DNA from: CAVVFX01 sp963747535
GTDB lineage: Bacteria; Acidobacteriota; Terriglobia; Bryobacterales; Bryobacteraceae
DNA: 64,000 nt
Assembly (NCBI GenBank): GCA_963747535.1
Contig: CAVVFX010000026.1
Coordinates: forward strand, 62,001-126,000
Reading direction: 5' to 3'
Shown: one piece after another, positions 26,213 through 36,170 of the stretch
Position numbering within the stretch: position 1 is the first letter of the stretch
How the letters are laid out: the number at the start of each line of letters is the position of its first letter
The notes under the pieces: model-generated
The model's input: only the letters and a program-made list of their open reading frames with translations
Told to the model about the DNA's origin: nothing
Database searches by the model: none
Position numbers and translations under genes: made by a program

Positions 26213-27553
26213 CTATTTCTCCGTATTGGGTGGCCCTGAAGGGAAACCTGTTACTTGAATCAATTGCTTTTCAAGTTCGGCGGCCGCTTCCGAGGCCCCT
26301 TTCTGCCCGGTCAGCACCGAATGCACCGCTCGCGCGTACGCTGCGCTAACCTGCGTATAACGGCTTCCGGCCTCGATAGAAGGCCTATGGACAATACCCC
26401 CGTTTCGGGTCGATTTCACCGAGTGGTCTGAGACCGCCGGTTGGTTGTAGAATTCGCCTTGGCTGCTGGATGCGCTTCGCTTTTCAATAGACTCGACTTG
26501 CGCGTGAAAGAGGAACCGGACCAGCTTGACAGCTTCTTGAGGATGCGCCGAATGCCGGGAAACTGCCAATCCCGCTCCTCCCAATGTGCCGGCCGACCCC
26601 CCTGGGCCTCCGGGTAAGCTTGTAAAGCCGGTCTTCACGCGCGGTTCCACGCCTCGCCAATAGACGTGGCTGGAAGGCCCGCTGCGGGCAATGCTGGTCC
26701 CCAACCAGAGCCGGTCAAACGCGGCTGCCCCCGAATCGAAGACATTCTCCGAATCGCGCTCCCTGTAGGCAATCACGCTAGGTGGCGATATCCTGCCGAT
26801 CCAGTGCCTGGCCCGTTGCCATGCCCGAATCGCCGCGGGATTATTCACGCTGATCGTCCGGTCTCTTTCGATGATCCTCCCTCCTCCTTCAGAGGCCTGC
26901 CATTCCAAGGCATTGCACGTCAAGGCTTCGGACTCCGCGCCCTGCCATACGAAGCCCCAGAAATCCTTCTTGCCTTTGGCCCGCTCGCCTGCCTGAATCC
27001 GGCTTGCCATTCCCTCCAGTTCATCCCACGTCTCCGGAGGATGGTCATAACCGTATTCACGAAGCAGGTCGGGCCGGTATTCCAAAGATCCTACGTTCGC
27101 TTGATAAGGCACACCCAACACCTTCCCATCTACGGTGTAGCTGGGCAGCAATTGCGGCACGGCAAGCGAGATCTCTGCAGCCAAATAGGGTCGCAGGTCG
27201 ATCAGATCGGGTTCAAGAAGGTCTGTCCAGATCACATCTATACCCAGAAGATCGGCGCCGGAGTCGCCCTGCCGCAGGAGCTTGCGGTAAAGTTCGAGCT
27301 GATCGACAGTACTTTCCGGCGTCGGAATATCCCTGACACGAATACCTGTTTCACGCGTGAACCGTTGCGATAGTGCCGCCCTTGTCGCCAACTCATCGGG
27401 CCGGAACGACCAACCGTGGGGGTAATTCAAAGTCACCGGCTCTTGTGCGGATCTGCAACAGACCAGGATCATGGCCGACATACAAATCCCTAACGTCTTT
27501 CCCGCGGCCGTCGATGGGCGGAGCGTGCGCGCCAGGCTGACAGTTGCGGCCAT
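26213..27553 (-). CDS. Extracellular solute-binding lipoprotein of an ABC importer (sugar type)
   Basis: 446 residues from ATG 27553 (ATG 27565 is also possible). The signal ends in a lipobox-like ILVCC. The body fits SBP_bac_1: YPHGWSFRPDELATR, FTRETGIRV, VPYQANVGSLEYRPDLL and GGAGLAVSRHSAHPQEA. Such proteins capture sugars or sugar oligomers for an ABC importer. No permease or ATPase genes lie beside it, so the transporter must be elsewhere or the protein has a sensory role with the adjacent kinases. Confidence 0.85.
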   Translation of the reverse strand: MAATVSLARTLRPSTAAGKTLGICMSAMILVCCRSAQEPVTLNYPHGWSFRPDELATRAALSQRFTRETGIRVRDIPTPESTVDQLELYRKLLRQGDSGADLLGIDVIWTDLLEPDLIDLRPYLAAEISLAVPQLLPSYTVDGKVLGVPYQANVGSLEYRPDLLREYGYDHPPETWDELEGMASRIQAGERAKGKKDFWGFVWQGAESEALTCNALEWQASEGGGRIIERDRTISVNNPAAIRAWQRARHWIGRISPPSVIAYRERDSENVFDSGAAAFDRLWLGTSIARSGPSSHVYWRGVEPRVKTGFTSLPGGPGGSAGTLGGAGLAVSRHSAHPQEAVKLVRFLFHAQVESIEKRSASSSQGEFYNQPAVSDHSVKSTRNGGIVHRPSIEAGSRYTQVSAAYARAVHSVLTGQKGASEAAAELEKQLIQVTGFPSGPPNTEK

Positions 27554-27636
27554 GTTATCGAGCATACCTTTTATCCAACGATTCGGCTTATGTGAAACCC
27601 GCGAGGCGTAGGTTTCTGGAGGAGTAGATCGTGCGC

Positions 27637-28566
27637 TCAAAACGTAAAACGCAACGACCCCTGCATGACCCTGGGCGTCCGCGTTGAAGTAACCTCTCCG
27701 AACAGCGTGTTTGTCTGGACGCCGGCCGGTGTAAACTTTGCCGCTGTGTTGAGGCCAGCATACTGAGTGTGATTGAAGACGTTATAAGCTTCCCACCGGA
27801 AGGCGAGATTGCGCTTCTCGCTTTTGATCGGGAAACTCTTGGCAATTGCCATGTCGTTGTTATTAACACCCGGTTGCCGGACATCGTACTTACCGGCGTT
27901 CCCCGGGTCGTTCATTCCCGGCAGCACGAACGCCGACGTATTGAACCACTGCGTGAACGTGTGAATGTTCCCTGAGAAGGCATTTCCGATCACGTCCACG
28001 CGCTGCGCATCCCCGCCGCCATTGAGATTTTCCGAGTTCGTGGTGGTGAAACTGATCGCGGCAGGAAAGCCGCTGGCGAACTGGCTGATGCCCGACAGCA
28101 CCCAGTGGTCGAAGGCATACCCGATTGCTTTCTGCTTCACCAGTTTGGTGGCGTTCGGCAGGTTGTAAGTGAAGTTGACGGTCATGTTGTTGGCTTGGTC
28201 GGCGGCGTCCAGGCCATAGGCGTACGAGCGCAGATTCGCGTACTCATCGGTAGTGCCAATCCAAAGACGCCTATCGCGCGTGGCGAACAGGCTTCTGATA
28301 TCGCTGCCAGGGAGATGCTCGCCCGGCGGCGTCTCCCACGGAACGCTCCGGACGCCGTCGAAGCGAACCAACCCAAACTCCGTTTCCAGCCAGAGGTACC
28401 CGTCGGGCGTTTGAGCAATTGCATAGATGATGCCCTTGAAAAACCCGTCGCGGACCGTCCACGCGGTATGCGCGTATTGTTCGACATCGAGAGCTGGATT
28501 CAGCGCGGCAGCCCATTGGCAGCACGCCAGGCCGATGCCAAGCGCGATACTGAACCGTCCCTGCAT
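27637..28566 (-). pseudogene. Chimeric gene: propeller-sensor N-terminus joined to TonB-receptor C-terminus
   Basis: 310 residues from ATG 28566. Residues 1 to about 105 copy the start of the propeller kinase (GIGLACCQWAAALNPALD, YAHTAWTVRDGFFKGII, DGVRSVPWETPPGEHLPG, LWIGTTDE). From about 106 the sequence switches without a break in frame to the barrel end of an Oar-like receptor (FDHWVLSGISQFASGFP, RWEAYNVFNHTQYAG, VMQGSLRFTF). Both parents are incomplete, so an in-frame deletion between a sensor gene and a receptor gene is the simplest origin. The product would have half a propeller and a partial barrel and is unlikely to work as either. Confidence 0.85.
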
Positions 28567-28694
28567 GCGCACAATTATCTCGCAGCGGATGCAATTTGTG
28601 GCTTGCGTCGATAATCCGTCAAATTGTCGGCCGGTCGACACCACGCTCACGACTGCCGAAATCACCAGACACATAAGTCCCTTAATTGCAGATC

Positions 28695-31600
28695 ATGAGG
28701 ACTTGGAGGTTAGAATGCTCCATGGCCGCCTTGCATCCCTTGAACCGATCCAAAGACGAGGCGGGCGTCCCCGCCCGCTCGGAGGCACCTGCCTCAATCT
28801 CGCCGTGCCACTTGGCCTTCCTGGCATCCCTCTTCGCCGTGATTCCCCTCCTCGCCCAAAGCGCCGAACTATCCGGCCTGATTCGCGATCCAGCCAACCT
28901 TGCCGTGCCGGGCGCGAAGGTCGTCGTGCAAAGTGCCGCCACCGCCGCCACGCGCGCCGTCTCCTCCAATCAGCAAGGCGAGTACAGCATTCCAGCCCTG
29001 ATGCCAGGCCCTTACAACGTGACCGTAGAAGCCAACGGCTTCAAAACCATCCGCCAGAACGACGTCGTGGTCGAAGTGGACCAACGCGCACGGCTCGATT
29101 TCGCGCTGACCATCGGCAGCAACACGGAAACCATTACGGTCGAAGGAACCGCATCGCTACTCAACACCTCAGACGCATCGGTCAGTACTTTAATCGGCCA
29201 CCGGTTCGTGGAGAACATGCCGTTGAACGGGCGCAGCTTCAGCTCCCTCATCGATCTCACGCCGGGAGTGGTGCTGACGCCGTCCAATTTTTACGAGCAA
29301 GGCCAGTTCAGCGTGAACGGCCAACGGCCCGACGCCAATTATTTCCTGGTGGATGGCGTGAGCGCCAATCTGGGGAATCTCGGCGGCGGTTCCAATTTAG
29401 GCCAGAGCGGAGCCGGCTCGCTTGTGGCAACCAGCGCGTTCGGAGGGACCAGCAACCTGGTGTCGCTCGATGCGCTCGAAGAATTCCGCATTCAGACCTC
29501 GACCTTTGCGCCGGAATACGGGCGTACTCCCGGCGCGCAAATATCGGTAGTCACCAAGTCCGGCACAAACACCTTTCACGGCAGTGCATTCGAGTACTTC
29601 CGCAACGACAAACTGGACGCCAACGATTGGTTCGCCAACGCCAGCCGTCTCGCGAGGCCCGCGCTGCGGCAGAACGATTTCGGCGGTGTGCTGGGCGGGC
29701 CGATCGTCAAAAACAAGCTCTTCTTCTTCGGCTCGTACGAGGGACTGCGAGTGCGCCAGCCTGAGGTTGCGGATACGTACGAGCCGACAGTCGCCTCTCG
29801 CCAGAATGCGCCCGCGGCTCTCCAGCCGCTGCTCAACGCTTTTCCGTTGCCGAACGGTCCGAGCCTCGGGAACGGAACGGCTGCATTCTCGGCGAGCTAC
29901 TCCAATCCTTCCACACTCGATTCCTCCGGCATCCGCATCGATTGTCTGCCGTGGAAAAACGTGACTGTTTTCGGAAGGTACAGCGACGCTCCATCGAGTC
30001 TCGACCAGCGTGGCGGCGGCGCCCTTGAAACGAACTACAGCAACGTTGACGACGCAAAGTACCGGACCCAGAGTCTGACAGTCGGGAGCAGCCAGGCGCT
30101 CACGCCGCGGCTGATCAACGAGTTCCGCTTCAATTACAGCCGGAGCCGGGCGAGCGGCTTCGTGACGGCCGACAACTTCGGGGGCGCAACGCCTCCCACG
30201 GTTTCAGATCTCTATCCAACGCTCGCTCCTCCGCAGAGCGCCGGCTTTGAATTTTTTGGCGACCTGAACCCCTATGGGCTTCGCTTCATCACGGGCGATC
30301 AGGGAGACAACCTGCAGCAGCAGATCAACGTGACTGACAACGTTTCCCGCGAGATTGGCGCGCACCAATTGAAGTTCGGGCTTGATTACCGCCGTCTCAG
30401 CCCGGAAGCTGGACCCGTATCCTACCAGGCCGAATACGAATACACTTCTTTATCAAACGTTCTGGCCAACAATGCGGCCCTGGCGTACATCATCTCGCGG
30501 CAGCCCGTTACGCTGATCTTTTCGAGCTGGAGCCTTTTCTCTCAAGACACCTGGAAGGCCACGCGCACCTTGACGCTCACTTATGGCCTGCGGTGGGAGT
30601 ACAACGCCGCGCCCTCCTCGCCCAATGGCACACTTCCGTTCACCGTCACGCAGGCGACGAATATCGCAGCCTTGACGCTGGCCCCGCCGGGCACGCCGCT
30701 GTGGCATCCACAAAAAGACGACTTCGCTCCGCGGCTCGGTGTGGCCTGGAACCCGCTCCCGAATCTGGTCTTCAGAGCTGGCGCCGGCATCTTTTATGAC
30801 CTCGGCTACGCTGGGGTGGCGAATGGGACGAGCGCATTCCCGTTCGTACAGGATAATCTGATTCTCAGCACTTCATTCCCCGTCAGCGCTGCCCAGGCCG
30901 CGCCGCCTCCTTACACGACCACCCCTCCTGTTTCTTACCTCGCGGCCGTAGACCCGAATCACGTGTTACCCAGAACCTATGAATGGAACGCGGCGTTGGA
31001 AAGGACTCTGGGAAAAGCCGACGCCATCACGGTCACCTACCTCGGCGCGGCGGGCCGGAAGCTGATGCGGACGGACGAATACCGAAGTCCGAACCCCGAG
31101 TTCCCCGCCGAGGTTACGTTGATGAGGAATGACGCGGACTCCAGCTATCAAGCCCTGCAAGCCCAGTTCCGCCATCGCCTGGCGCACGGTCTTCAGGCGC
31201 TGCTCTCTTATACCTGGGCGCACTCGATCGACGACGCTTCCTACGACTCCGAGTACCTGAATGTGCCAACGGGCTACCCGTCGTTGGATCGTGCTTCGTC
31301 CGACTATGATATCCGGCAGACTTTCTCTGGCGCAATTTCCTATAGCATTCCGGCGCCAGGCCATGGAATCTCGAAGGCGATTTTTGGGAACTGGTCGACG
31401 GATTCGATCGTTTACGCTCGATCCGCGCCGCCGGTAAATGTGGTCACCGGCCTCGATCCCTTCTCCGGCTACTTGTCAGGCACCACAAGCGTACAGCGCC
31501 CGAACCTGGTTCCCGGAATGCCCCTCTGGATCGCCAATCCGAATGTAGCCGGCGGAAAGGAAATCAATAAGGCGGCATTCACGACACCCACCGGGGAGGT

Positions 31601-31904
31601 GCAAGGAGATCTGGGACGAAATGCCCTGCGCGGGTTCGACGCCACGGAGGTCGATTTGACGCTGCGAAGGCAGTTCAAGCTCCACGAGCGGCTGGCGCTT
31701 CAGGCCAGAGCGGATCTTTTCAACATCTTCAACCACCCCAATTTTGGCCCTCCCATCAACTACCTCAGCTCTCCCCAATTCGGGCAATCGACTCAAATGC
31801 TCGGAGCCTCGCTGGGAAGCGGAGGCCAGAATGGCGGGCTTAATCCGCTGTATCAAATCGGCGGACCGCGCTCGGTGCAACTAGCTCTCAAGCTGCAATT
31901 CTGA
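28695..31904 (+). CDS. Oar-like TonB-dependent outer-membrane receptor
   Basis: About 1069 residues; the start could be ATG 28695 or ATG 28722, the latter 12 bases after GGAGG. After a signal region ending near LLAQSAE comes a CarboxypepD_reg-like domain (LSGLIRDPANLAVPGAKV), then a plug (MPLNGRSFSSLIDLTPGV; FGGVLGGPIVKNKLFFFGSYE) and a long beta-barrel ending in LALKLQF with a terminal aromatic residue. Such proteins take up oligosaccharides, peptides or other large ligands. Ligand unknown; it is divergent from the chimeric remnant of a related receptor. Confidence 0.92.
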   Translation: MRTWRLECSMAALHPLNRSKDEAGVPARSEAPASISPCHLAFLASLFAVIPLLAQSAELSGLIRDPANLAVPGAKVVVQSAATAATRAVSSNQQGEYSIPALMPGPYNVTVEANGFKTIRQNDVVVEVDQRARLDFALTIGSNTETITVEGTASLLNTSDASVSTLIGHRFVENMPLNGRSFSSLIDLTPGVVLTPSNFYEQGQFSVNGQRPDANYFLVDGVSANLGNLGGGSNLGQSGAGSLVATSAFGGTSNLVSLDALEEFRIQTSTFAPEYGRTPGAQISVVTKSGTNTFHGSAFEYFRNDKLDANDWFANASRLARPALRQNDFGGVLGGPIVKNKLFFFGSYEGLRVRQPEVADTYEPTVASRQNAPAALQPLLNAFPLPNGPSLGNGTAAFSASYSNPSTLDSSGIRIDCLPWKNVTVFGRYSDAPSSLDQRGGGALETNYSNVDDAKYRTQSLTVGSSQALTPRLINEFRFNYSRSRASGFVTADNFGGATPPTVSDLYPTLAPPQSAGFEFFGDLNPYGLRFITGDQGDNLQQQINVTDNVSREIGAHQLKFGLDYRRLSPEAGPVSYQAEYEYTSLSNVLANNAALAYIISRQPVTLIFSSWSLFSQDTWKATRTLTLTYGLRWEYNAAPSSPNGTLPFTVTQATNIAALTLAPPGTPLWHPQKDDFAPRLGVAWNPLPNLVFRAGAGIFYDLGYAGVANGTSAFPFVQDNLILSTSFPVSAAQAAPPPYTTTPPVSYLAAVDPNHVLPRTYEWNAALERTLGKADAITVTYLGAAGRKLMRTDEYRSPNPEFPAEVTLMRNDADSSYQALQAQFRHRLAHGLQALLSYTWAHSIDDASYDSEYLNVPTGYPSLDRASSDYDIRQTFSGAISYSIPAPGHGISKAIFGNWSTDSIVYARSAPPVNVVTGLDPFSGYLSGTTSVQRPNLVPGMPLWIANPNVAGGKEINKAAFTTPTGEVQGDLGRNALRGFDATEVDLTLRRQFKLHERLALQARADLFNIFNHPNFGPPINYLSSPQFGQSTQMLGASLGSGGQNGGLNPLYQIGGPRSVQLALKLQF

Positions 31905-32191
31905 GAACCAGTCACGCCACCTTTGTCCACAAAATCCCAACAAAAACGCCAGATTCGCCCCGACCGCATTTTCCCGCTCGCTAAAGTAGAAACGGAAGAC
32001 GATACGTGTGGAAGTCGTTCGTTAGCCGGCGGAAATAGCCGGAAGCAAACACCAGGATTTCACGAACGAAGCCACTTTACGAATTCTTTACGCAAACAGA
32101 GGCTCCCGAAACCAGGCCATGGCCGCCTCGACGCCGACTCTTTATCATCTCGCGGATCGCGTAACCCGATCCTCGCCGGTATGATATTCGA

Positions 32192-33337
32192 ATGGCTTCG
32201 ACTGCGGGATTGAAAGCTCGTTACCCTGCCATCGACGCGCTTCGCGGTGCGGTCATGATCATCATGGCCCTCGACCATATCCGCGATTTCCTGTCACTCT
32301 CCGCCATGTCCTTCTCGCCGGAGGACCTCAGCCGAACCACTCCGGCACTCTACCTGACCCGCTGGATTACCCACTTCTGCGCGCCTGTATTCATGTTCAC
32401 CGCCGGCATGGGCGCGTACTTCTGGTGGCAGAATAACCGCACCAAGGCTCAGCTTTCGACGTTTCTGTGGACGCGCGGGCTCTGGCTGGTAATTCTGGAA
32501 CTCACGGTGATGCAACTGGCCTTCAACTTCAACGTCAGCTCACGCTACCCGGTTCTGCTTACGATACTGTGGGCCCTGGGCATGAGCATGATCATCCTGG
32601 CTGCGCTGGTTCATCTGCCGCTTCGCCTGCTGGCGGTGCTCAGTGTCGCGGTGATTGCGTTGCACAATTGTCTCGACGGCTTCCGGCTTCCAGTGCTTCA
32701 CCAGGGCGGCGCGTTCCAATTCGCCGGCCTCGTGTTTGTGGCGGCCTATCCGCTTATCCCGTGGTTCGCCGTGATGGCGGCGGGATTCTGCTTCGGCTCA
32801 ATCTACCGGCGGGGGATGTCCCTGAAAATCGGTCTCGCCTTAACGATCGCGTTCTTGCTGCTCCGGGCGGCGGACGTCTACGGCGATCCGGCGCCCTGGT
32901 CCGTGCAAAGATCGGGCGTTTTCACGTTGCTGTCTTTTCTCAGGTGCACCAAGTACCCGCCATCGCTGGATTTCCTGCTCATGACCTTGGGACCGGCCCT
33001 GATGTTCCTGGCCTGGCTCGATCGTCGGACGTGGAGCGCGGCGAATCCCCTGATCGTCTTTGGACGGGTGCCGCTGTTTTACTTCCTGGTGCACTTCTAC
33101 ACGATCCACGTCGTTGCCGCGCTCATGGCGTGGGTGCGCTACGGACAGATCTCGTTCATGTTCGGTCCGCTGCCGTCCATGGGTGGATCCTTAAAATCAT
33201 TTCCGCCGGGCTTTGGCTACGACTTGTGGGTGGTTTATGTGGTTTGGGTGTTGATCGTCGCGGCGCTCTATCCGCTGTGCCGCTGGTTTGCTGGCGTCAA
33301 ATCGCGGCGGCGCGACTGGTGGCTGAGTTATCTCTAG
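32192..33337 (+). CDS. DUF1624 / heparan-alpha-glucosaminide N-acetyltransferase-like membrane protein
   Basis: 381 residues with about ten hydrophobic helices. The N-terminus AIDALRGAVMIIMALDHIRD is typical of DUF1624 and related membrane acyltransferases, including the conserved aspartate and histidine. The family is thought to transfer acetyl groups to sugars across the membrane, but few members have been tested. The neighbouring minus-strand gene is a PIG-L deacetylase, which could act on the same type of N-acetyl sugar; this link is inference. Confidence 0.85.
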   Translation: MASTAGLKARYPAIDALRGAVMIIMALDHIRDFLSLSAMSFSPEDLSRTTPALYLTRWITHFCAPVFMFTAGMGAYFWWQNNRTKAQLSTFLWTRGLWLVILELTVMQLAFNFNVSSRYPVLLTILWALGMSMIILAALVHLPLRLLAVLSVAVIALHNCLDGFRLPVLHQGGAFQFAGLVFVAAYPLIPWFAVMAAGFCFGSIYRRGMSLKIGLALTIAFLLLRAADVYGDPAPWSVQRSGVFTLLSFLRCTKYPPSLDFLLMTLGPALMFLAWLDRRTWSAANPLIVFGRVPLFYFLVHFYTIHVVAALMAWVRYGQISFMFGPLPSMGGSLKSFPPGFGYDLWVVYVVWVLIVAALYPLCRWFAGVKSRRRDWWLSYL

Positions 33338-33354
33338 CCCATCCGCGATTTTTG

Positions 33355-33376
33355 GTGGAGTAGGCCTTTGGCCTGC
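33355..33376 (+). repeat. Dispersed repeat, module B
   Basis: A 22-bp copy of the core containing GTGGAGT and the hairpin AGGCCTTTGGCCT. It lies between the converging ends of the DUF1624 and PIG-L genes, a position that would suit a bidirectional terminator. Confidence 0.8.
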
Positions 33377-33509
33377 CTTCGAGCACGGCGAAGCAGGCGA
33401 TCAGCGTACCAAGCCGGCTCTCCAAGAAACTGCGGCCAACCTTCACTCGTGGCGGCAAACACGCAGGCTTCAGACACATTGGACCGCGGCCTGCCCCGCG
33501 GTTAGCGGC

Positions 33510-34391
33510 TCAAATGCGCACGGCGTTCTTGGCGACATACTCGTCCACCTTGGTGCGGCCGGGCGGCCGGTTGTCGACATAATAAACTCTCTCCGCATAC
33601 TGCAAATTGTGCGGCTTTGCGAAATCTCTGTCAGCGTCGAGCAGGAAATGGCGGATGTATTCGCGATCGGCGGTGCGGTCGTCGTCGCCGAGTAGCGGAA
33701 GCCGTTTCCCCTCCTGCGTCAGGCGCGCGCGCAGTTTCGACCCGAGGTTTCCTCCGCCTTGCGATTTACAAGCCGCAATGGCGTCGATTTTCTTCTCGAT
33801 ATACGGGGCGATGTCCACCACCCGGTTAAACGGCTGTTCCGCGCTCGTGCAGAAATAATAGCGCTCCTGCACGGGACGCGCCGCGAACCCCGCTTCCACG
33901 TGTTCCCAGTATTCGTTCGATACGGAGCACAGCGACGCAGCCTCCTCCGCCTCGCGTCCCGTGATCAGGTGATCCGCGTGTTGCCCGGGCTGGGCTTCAG
34001 GGTGGAAGGTGATTAAGGTGTCGGCCTTGAGCATTCGATAGATCAGCATCAGGCGCCCGCGAAGGTCCACCTTCGAGATTTCCTCCATGCGGTCGTTCCG
34101 GTAGTAAAGTTCGAATACGTCCTTGAAGCCCAGGGCCGCTGCCATCTTCGCGTGTTCCTGCTCGTTGCTCAGGATATTTTGCGCATTCGTGTTACCGCCC
34201 GATAGCTCATCGTTCGTGGTCCTGACGATGTAACCGGTGTAACCCTCTCCGATCAGCTTGGCGCAGAGGCCACCGGCGAAATACGGTACATCGTCCAGAT
34301 GGGCATGCACGGCCACGAAGACCTTCCCCTTGTGCGGCTGGCCCGAAACGGCCTTCTCAATCACAGTGTGCGCGGCTGCGGCTTGACTCAA
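33510..34391 (-). CDS. PIG-L/LmbE-family deacetylase (cytosolic)
   Basis: 293 residues. The zinc motif is HAHLDD (family HPDD), followed by AGGLCAKLIGEGYTGYIVRTTNDE and, later, HPEAQPGQHADH with the second histidine cluster. These enzymes remove acetyl groups from N-acetylglucosamine-type sugars or related amides. No signal peptide is visible, unlike the two paralogues at 34445 and 39073. A 53-bp gap separates it from the next gene, so the two are probably co-transcribed. Confidence 0.9.
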   Translation of the reverse strand: MSQAAAAHTVIEKAVSGQPHKGKVFVAVHAHLDDVPYFAGGLCAKLIGEGYTGYIVRTTNDELSGGNTNAQNILSNEQEHAKMAAALGFKDVFELYYRNDRMEEISKVDLRGRLMLIYRMLKADTLITFHPEAQPGQHADHLITGREAEEAASLCSVSNEYWEHVEAGFAARPVQERYYFCTSAEQPFNRVVDIAPYIEKKIDAIAACKSQGGGNLGSKLRARLTQEGKRLPLLGDDDRTADREYIRHFLLDADRDFAKPHNLQYAERVYYVDNRPPGRTKVDEYVAKNAVRI

Positions 34392-34444
34392 AGCGATTGG
34401 CTCCTTTTGTGAAAGTTGTCGTACCCCACGGATCCCGCCGGACT

Positions 34445-35518
34445 CTATAACGGAGTCGAGTGTTCAATGGCGTACTTCATGATCTCGTCCCCGTAGTTTG
34501 GTTCCGGGCCGATGTAGCGGAACGCCTCTGCATACTCAATTCCGCCAAACATCGCCCCCATGCGCCGCCAGTCCTCCATCAGGAATTGTTTCACGTAGCC
34601 GAAGTTGGCGGCATCATCGTTATCTCCGAGCAGCGCGAGCTTCCTGCCTTGCCGCGCCAGTTGCTGCCGGAGCCGCGCACCGTTGTTGCGCGCCGGACCC
34701 TTTACGCGAATCGCAACATTGCATCGCACCTTCGCATCGATATACGAGCTGACGTCCACGATGCGATTGGTCAGGTGGTGCCCCTGCGGCGACCGTGAGA
34801 AATAGTATTTCTCCCGAACGCTGGTCGGCTTGAGCCCCGCCTTGTAGTGTTCCGGATAATCCTTTTCGCCACCCGCCATCCAGCACGCTCCCTCGGCCGC
34901 TTTCCCGGCGACAATATGATCCGGGTTCTCGTCATATTGATCGTAGGGATCCATCACCACGATAGTGTCCACCCGGAGCAGCCGGAATAAGAAGATCAAT
35001 CGCGCCCGGATCTCGACGATCGCGCAGTCGTCCATGCGGTGATTGCGGTAGTAAAACGAATAGGCTTTCTTGCAGCCGAGCGCTTGCGCAGCGTCGTGAA
35101 TGTCTGCCTCGTTTTGCGCGGCGCCGTGGCCCAGCGTGGAGCCCGAGGACTCATCGTTGGAGATGCGGATGAGATAGCCCGTATAACCCTCGTCGATCAG
35201 CTTCGCCACCGTTCCGCTGGCAGACAAGGTGATGTCGTCGGAATGCGCCTCGACGGCTGCCAGCACCTTCCCCTGGTGCGGCTTGCCGGGTCGCTTCCGC
35301 TCGATGACCAGGTCATCGGCAAAGGTGTAATAATCGCTCGCGGCGAACGGGTTGTAGCCGGATCGTGGGAACGAGTATGTCGACGGCGTGAAGCGCGACG
35401 GCAGATCCGAGTGCCGGCTATTCGGGTCCTGGGCACCGAGCGACGGCTGAAGCCCCGGAGCCAGACCAAGCGCCATCCCGCCGGCCACCGACCGGCCGAG
35501 AAATTTTCGTCTATCCAT
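34445..35518 (-). CDS. PIG-L/LmbE-family deacetylase, Tat-exported
   Basis: 357 residues with a twin-arginine signal (MDRRKFLGRSVAGGMALGLA). The metal motif is EAHSDD, followed by LSASGTVAKLIDEGYTGYLIR and DQYDENPDHIVAGKA. It is the upstream gene of a pair with 33510-34391 and is related to 39073-40044. Likely a periplasmic amide or N-acetyl-sugar deacetylase; substrate unknown. Confidence 0.9.
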   Translation of the reverse strand: MDRRKFLGRSVAGGMALGLAPGLQPSLGAQDPNSRHSDLPSRFTPSTYSFPRSGYNPFAASDYYTFADDLVIERKRPGKPHQGKVLAAVEAHSDDITLSASGTVAKLIDEGYTGYLIRISNDESSGSTLGHGAAQNEADIHDAAQALGCKKAYSFYYRNHRMDDCAIVEIRARLIFLFRLLRVDTIVVMDPYDQYDENPDHIVAGKAAEGACWMAGGEKDYPEHYKAGLKPTSVREKYYFSRSPQGHHLTNRIVDVSSYIDAKVRCNVAIRVKGPARNNGARLRQQLARQGRKLALLGDNDDAANFGYVKQFLMEDWRRMGAMFGGIEYAEAFRYIGPEPNYGDEIMKYAIEHSTPL

Positions 35519-35677
35519 TTGCGACTCCTGTTAGTGCTGCTTGCGCCAACTGGACGGGCGCGGAATATTCAGCATATCTCTGTTCCGGTAAAGGCGCCGA
35601 AGGACGGGTGTTTTGCGGCCAAGTGTCCCTTTGGCGGCTCCAAGCGTCAGACTGACCCGGAGCGATATTATGTGAGA

Positions 35678-35730
35678 GTGAAGGTCAGGGATCCGATCCA
35701 CCTGCTCGAATCCGCAAAGGGGGATGGTGG
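35678..35730 (+). pseudogene. Possible HicA toxin remnant
   Basis: GTG 35678 opens VKVRDPIHLLES, close to the usual HicA start (MKVRDVIRLLE). The rest of the RNA-binding toxin, including the conserved GSHxxY histidine, is missing, and a short GMVVTV in another frame just downstream resembles the later HicA strand. It directly precedes hicB. The match is short, so this is tentative. Confidence 0.35.
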
Positions 35731-35766
35731 TCACGGTGCTGGCTTGGAAGAAAAAGAGGATGACCG

Positions 35767-36051
35767 ATGACGTACACAGTCATTTATGAAAAGGGGCCTG
35801 CTTGTTGGGCAGCGTACGTTCCCGACCTTCCCGGGGTGTTCTCAGTCGGCGACTCGCGAGACGAAGTGGAGCAACTTATCCAGGAAGCCATCGAGTTTCG
35901 TCTGGAGGGCATGCGCGAGGACGGCTGGGCCATCCCCTCGCCGTCGAGTTTTGCGGGGCTGGTTAAAGTCGATCACCCCCTGACACGCGAATTGATGGCA
36001 ATTGTCCGGTTGGCGCGTGAACCCCGCCGAACGGGCGTCGCAGAAATTTAG
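35767..36051 (+). CDS. hicB: HicB-family antitoxin-like protein without a toxin partner
   Basis: 94 residues with the partial RNase H-like HicB fold: MTYTVIYEKG, then WAAYVPDLPGVFSVGDSRDE and EAIEFRLEGMREDG with the usual proline-rich follow-up. AGAGG precedes the ATG. HicB normally neutralises HicA, an mRNA-cutting toxin. Here no complete hicA lies on either side; only a possible remnant precedes it. It may be a leftover or may have gained another role. No clear DNA-binding C-terminal domain is visible. Confidence 0.8.
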   Translation: MTYTVIYEKGPACWAAYVPDLPGVFSVGDSRDEVEQLIQEAIEFRLEGMREDGWAIPSPSSFAGLVKVDHPLTRELMAIVRLAREPRRTGVAEI

Positions 36052-36170
36052 CTGCTGTCTGTAGCATTGGCGCGTATGGGGGACTTAAATTCCCGGCCCG
36101 CGCTGCTTGCCGGCTTGCGCATTTCTGCAATACTACGGAGTGAAGTTTCGCGGCTGGTACGTCCGCGCCT

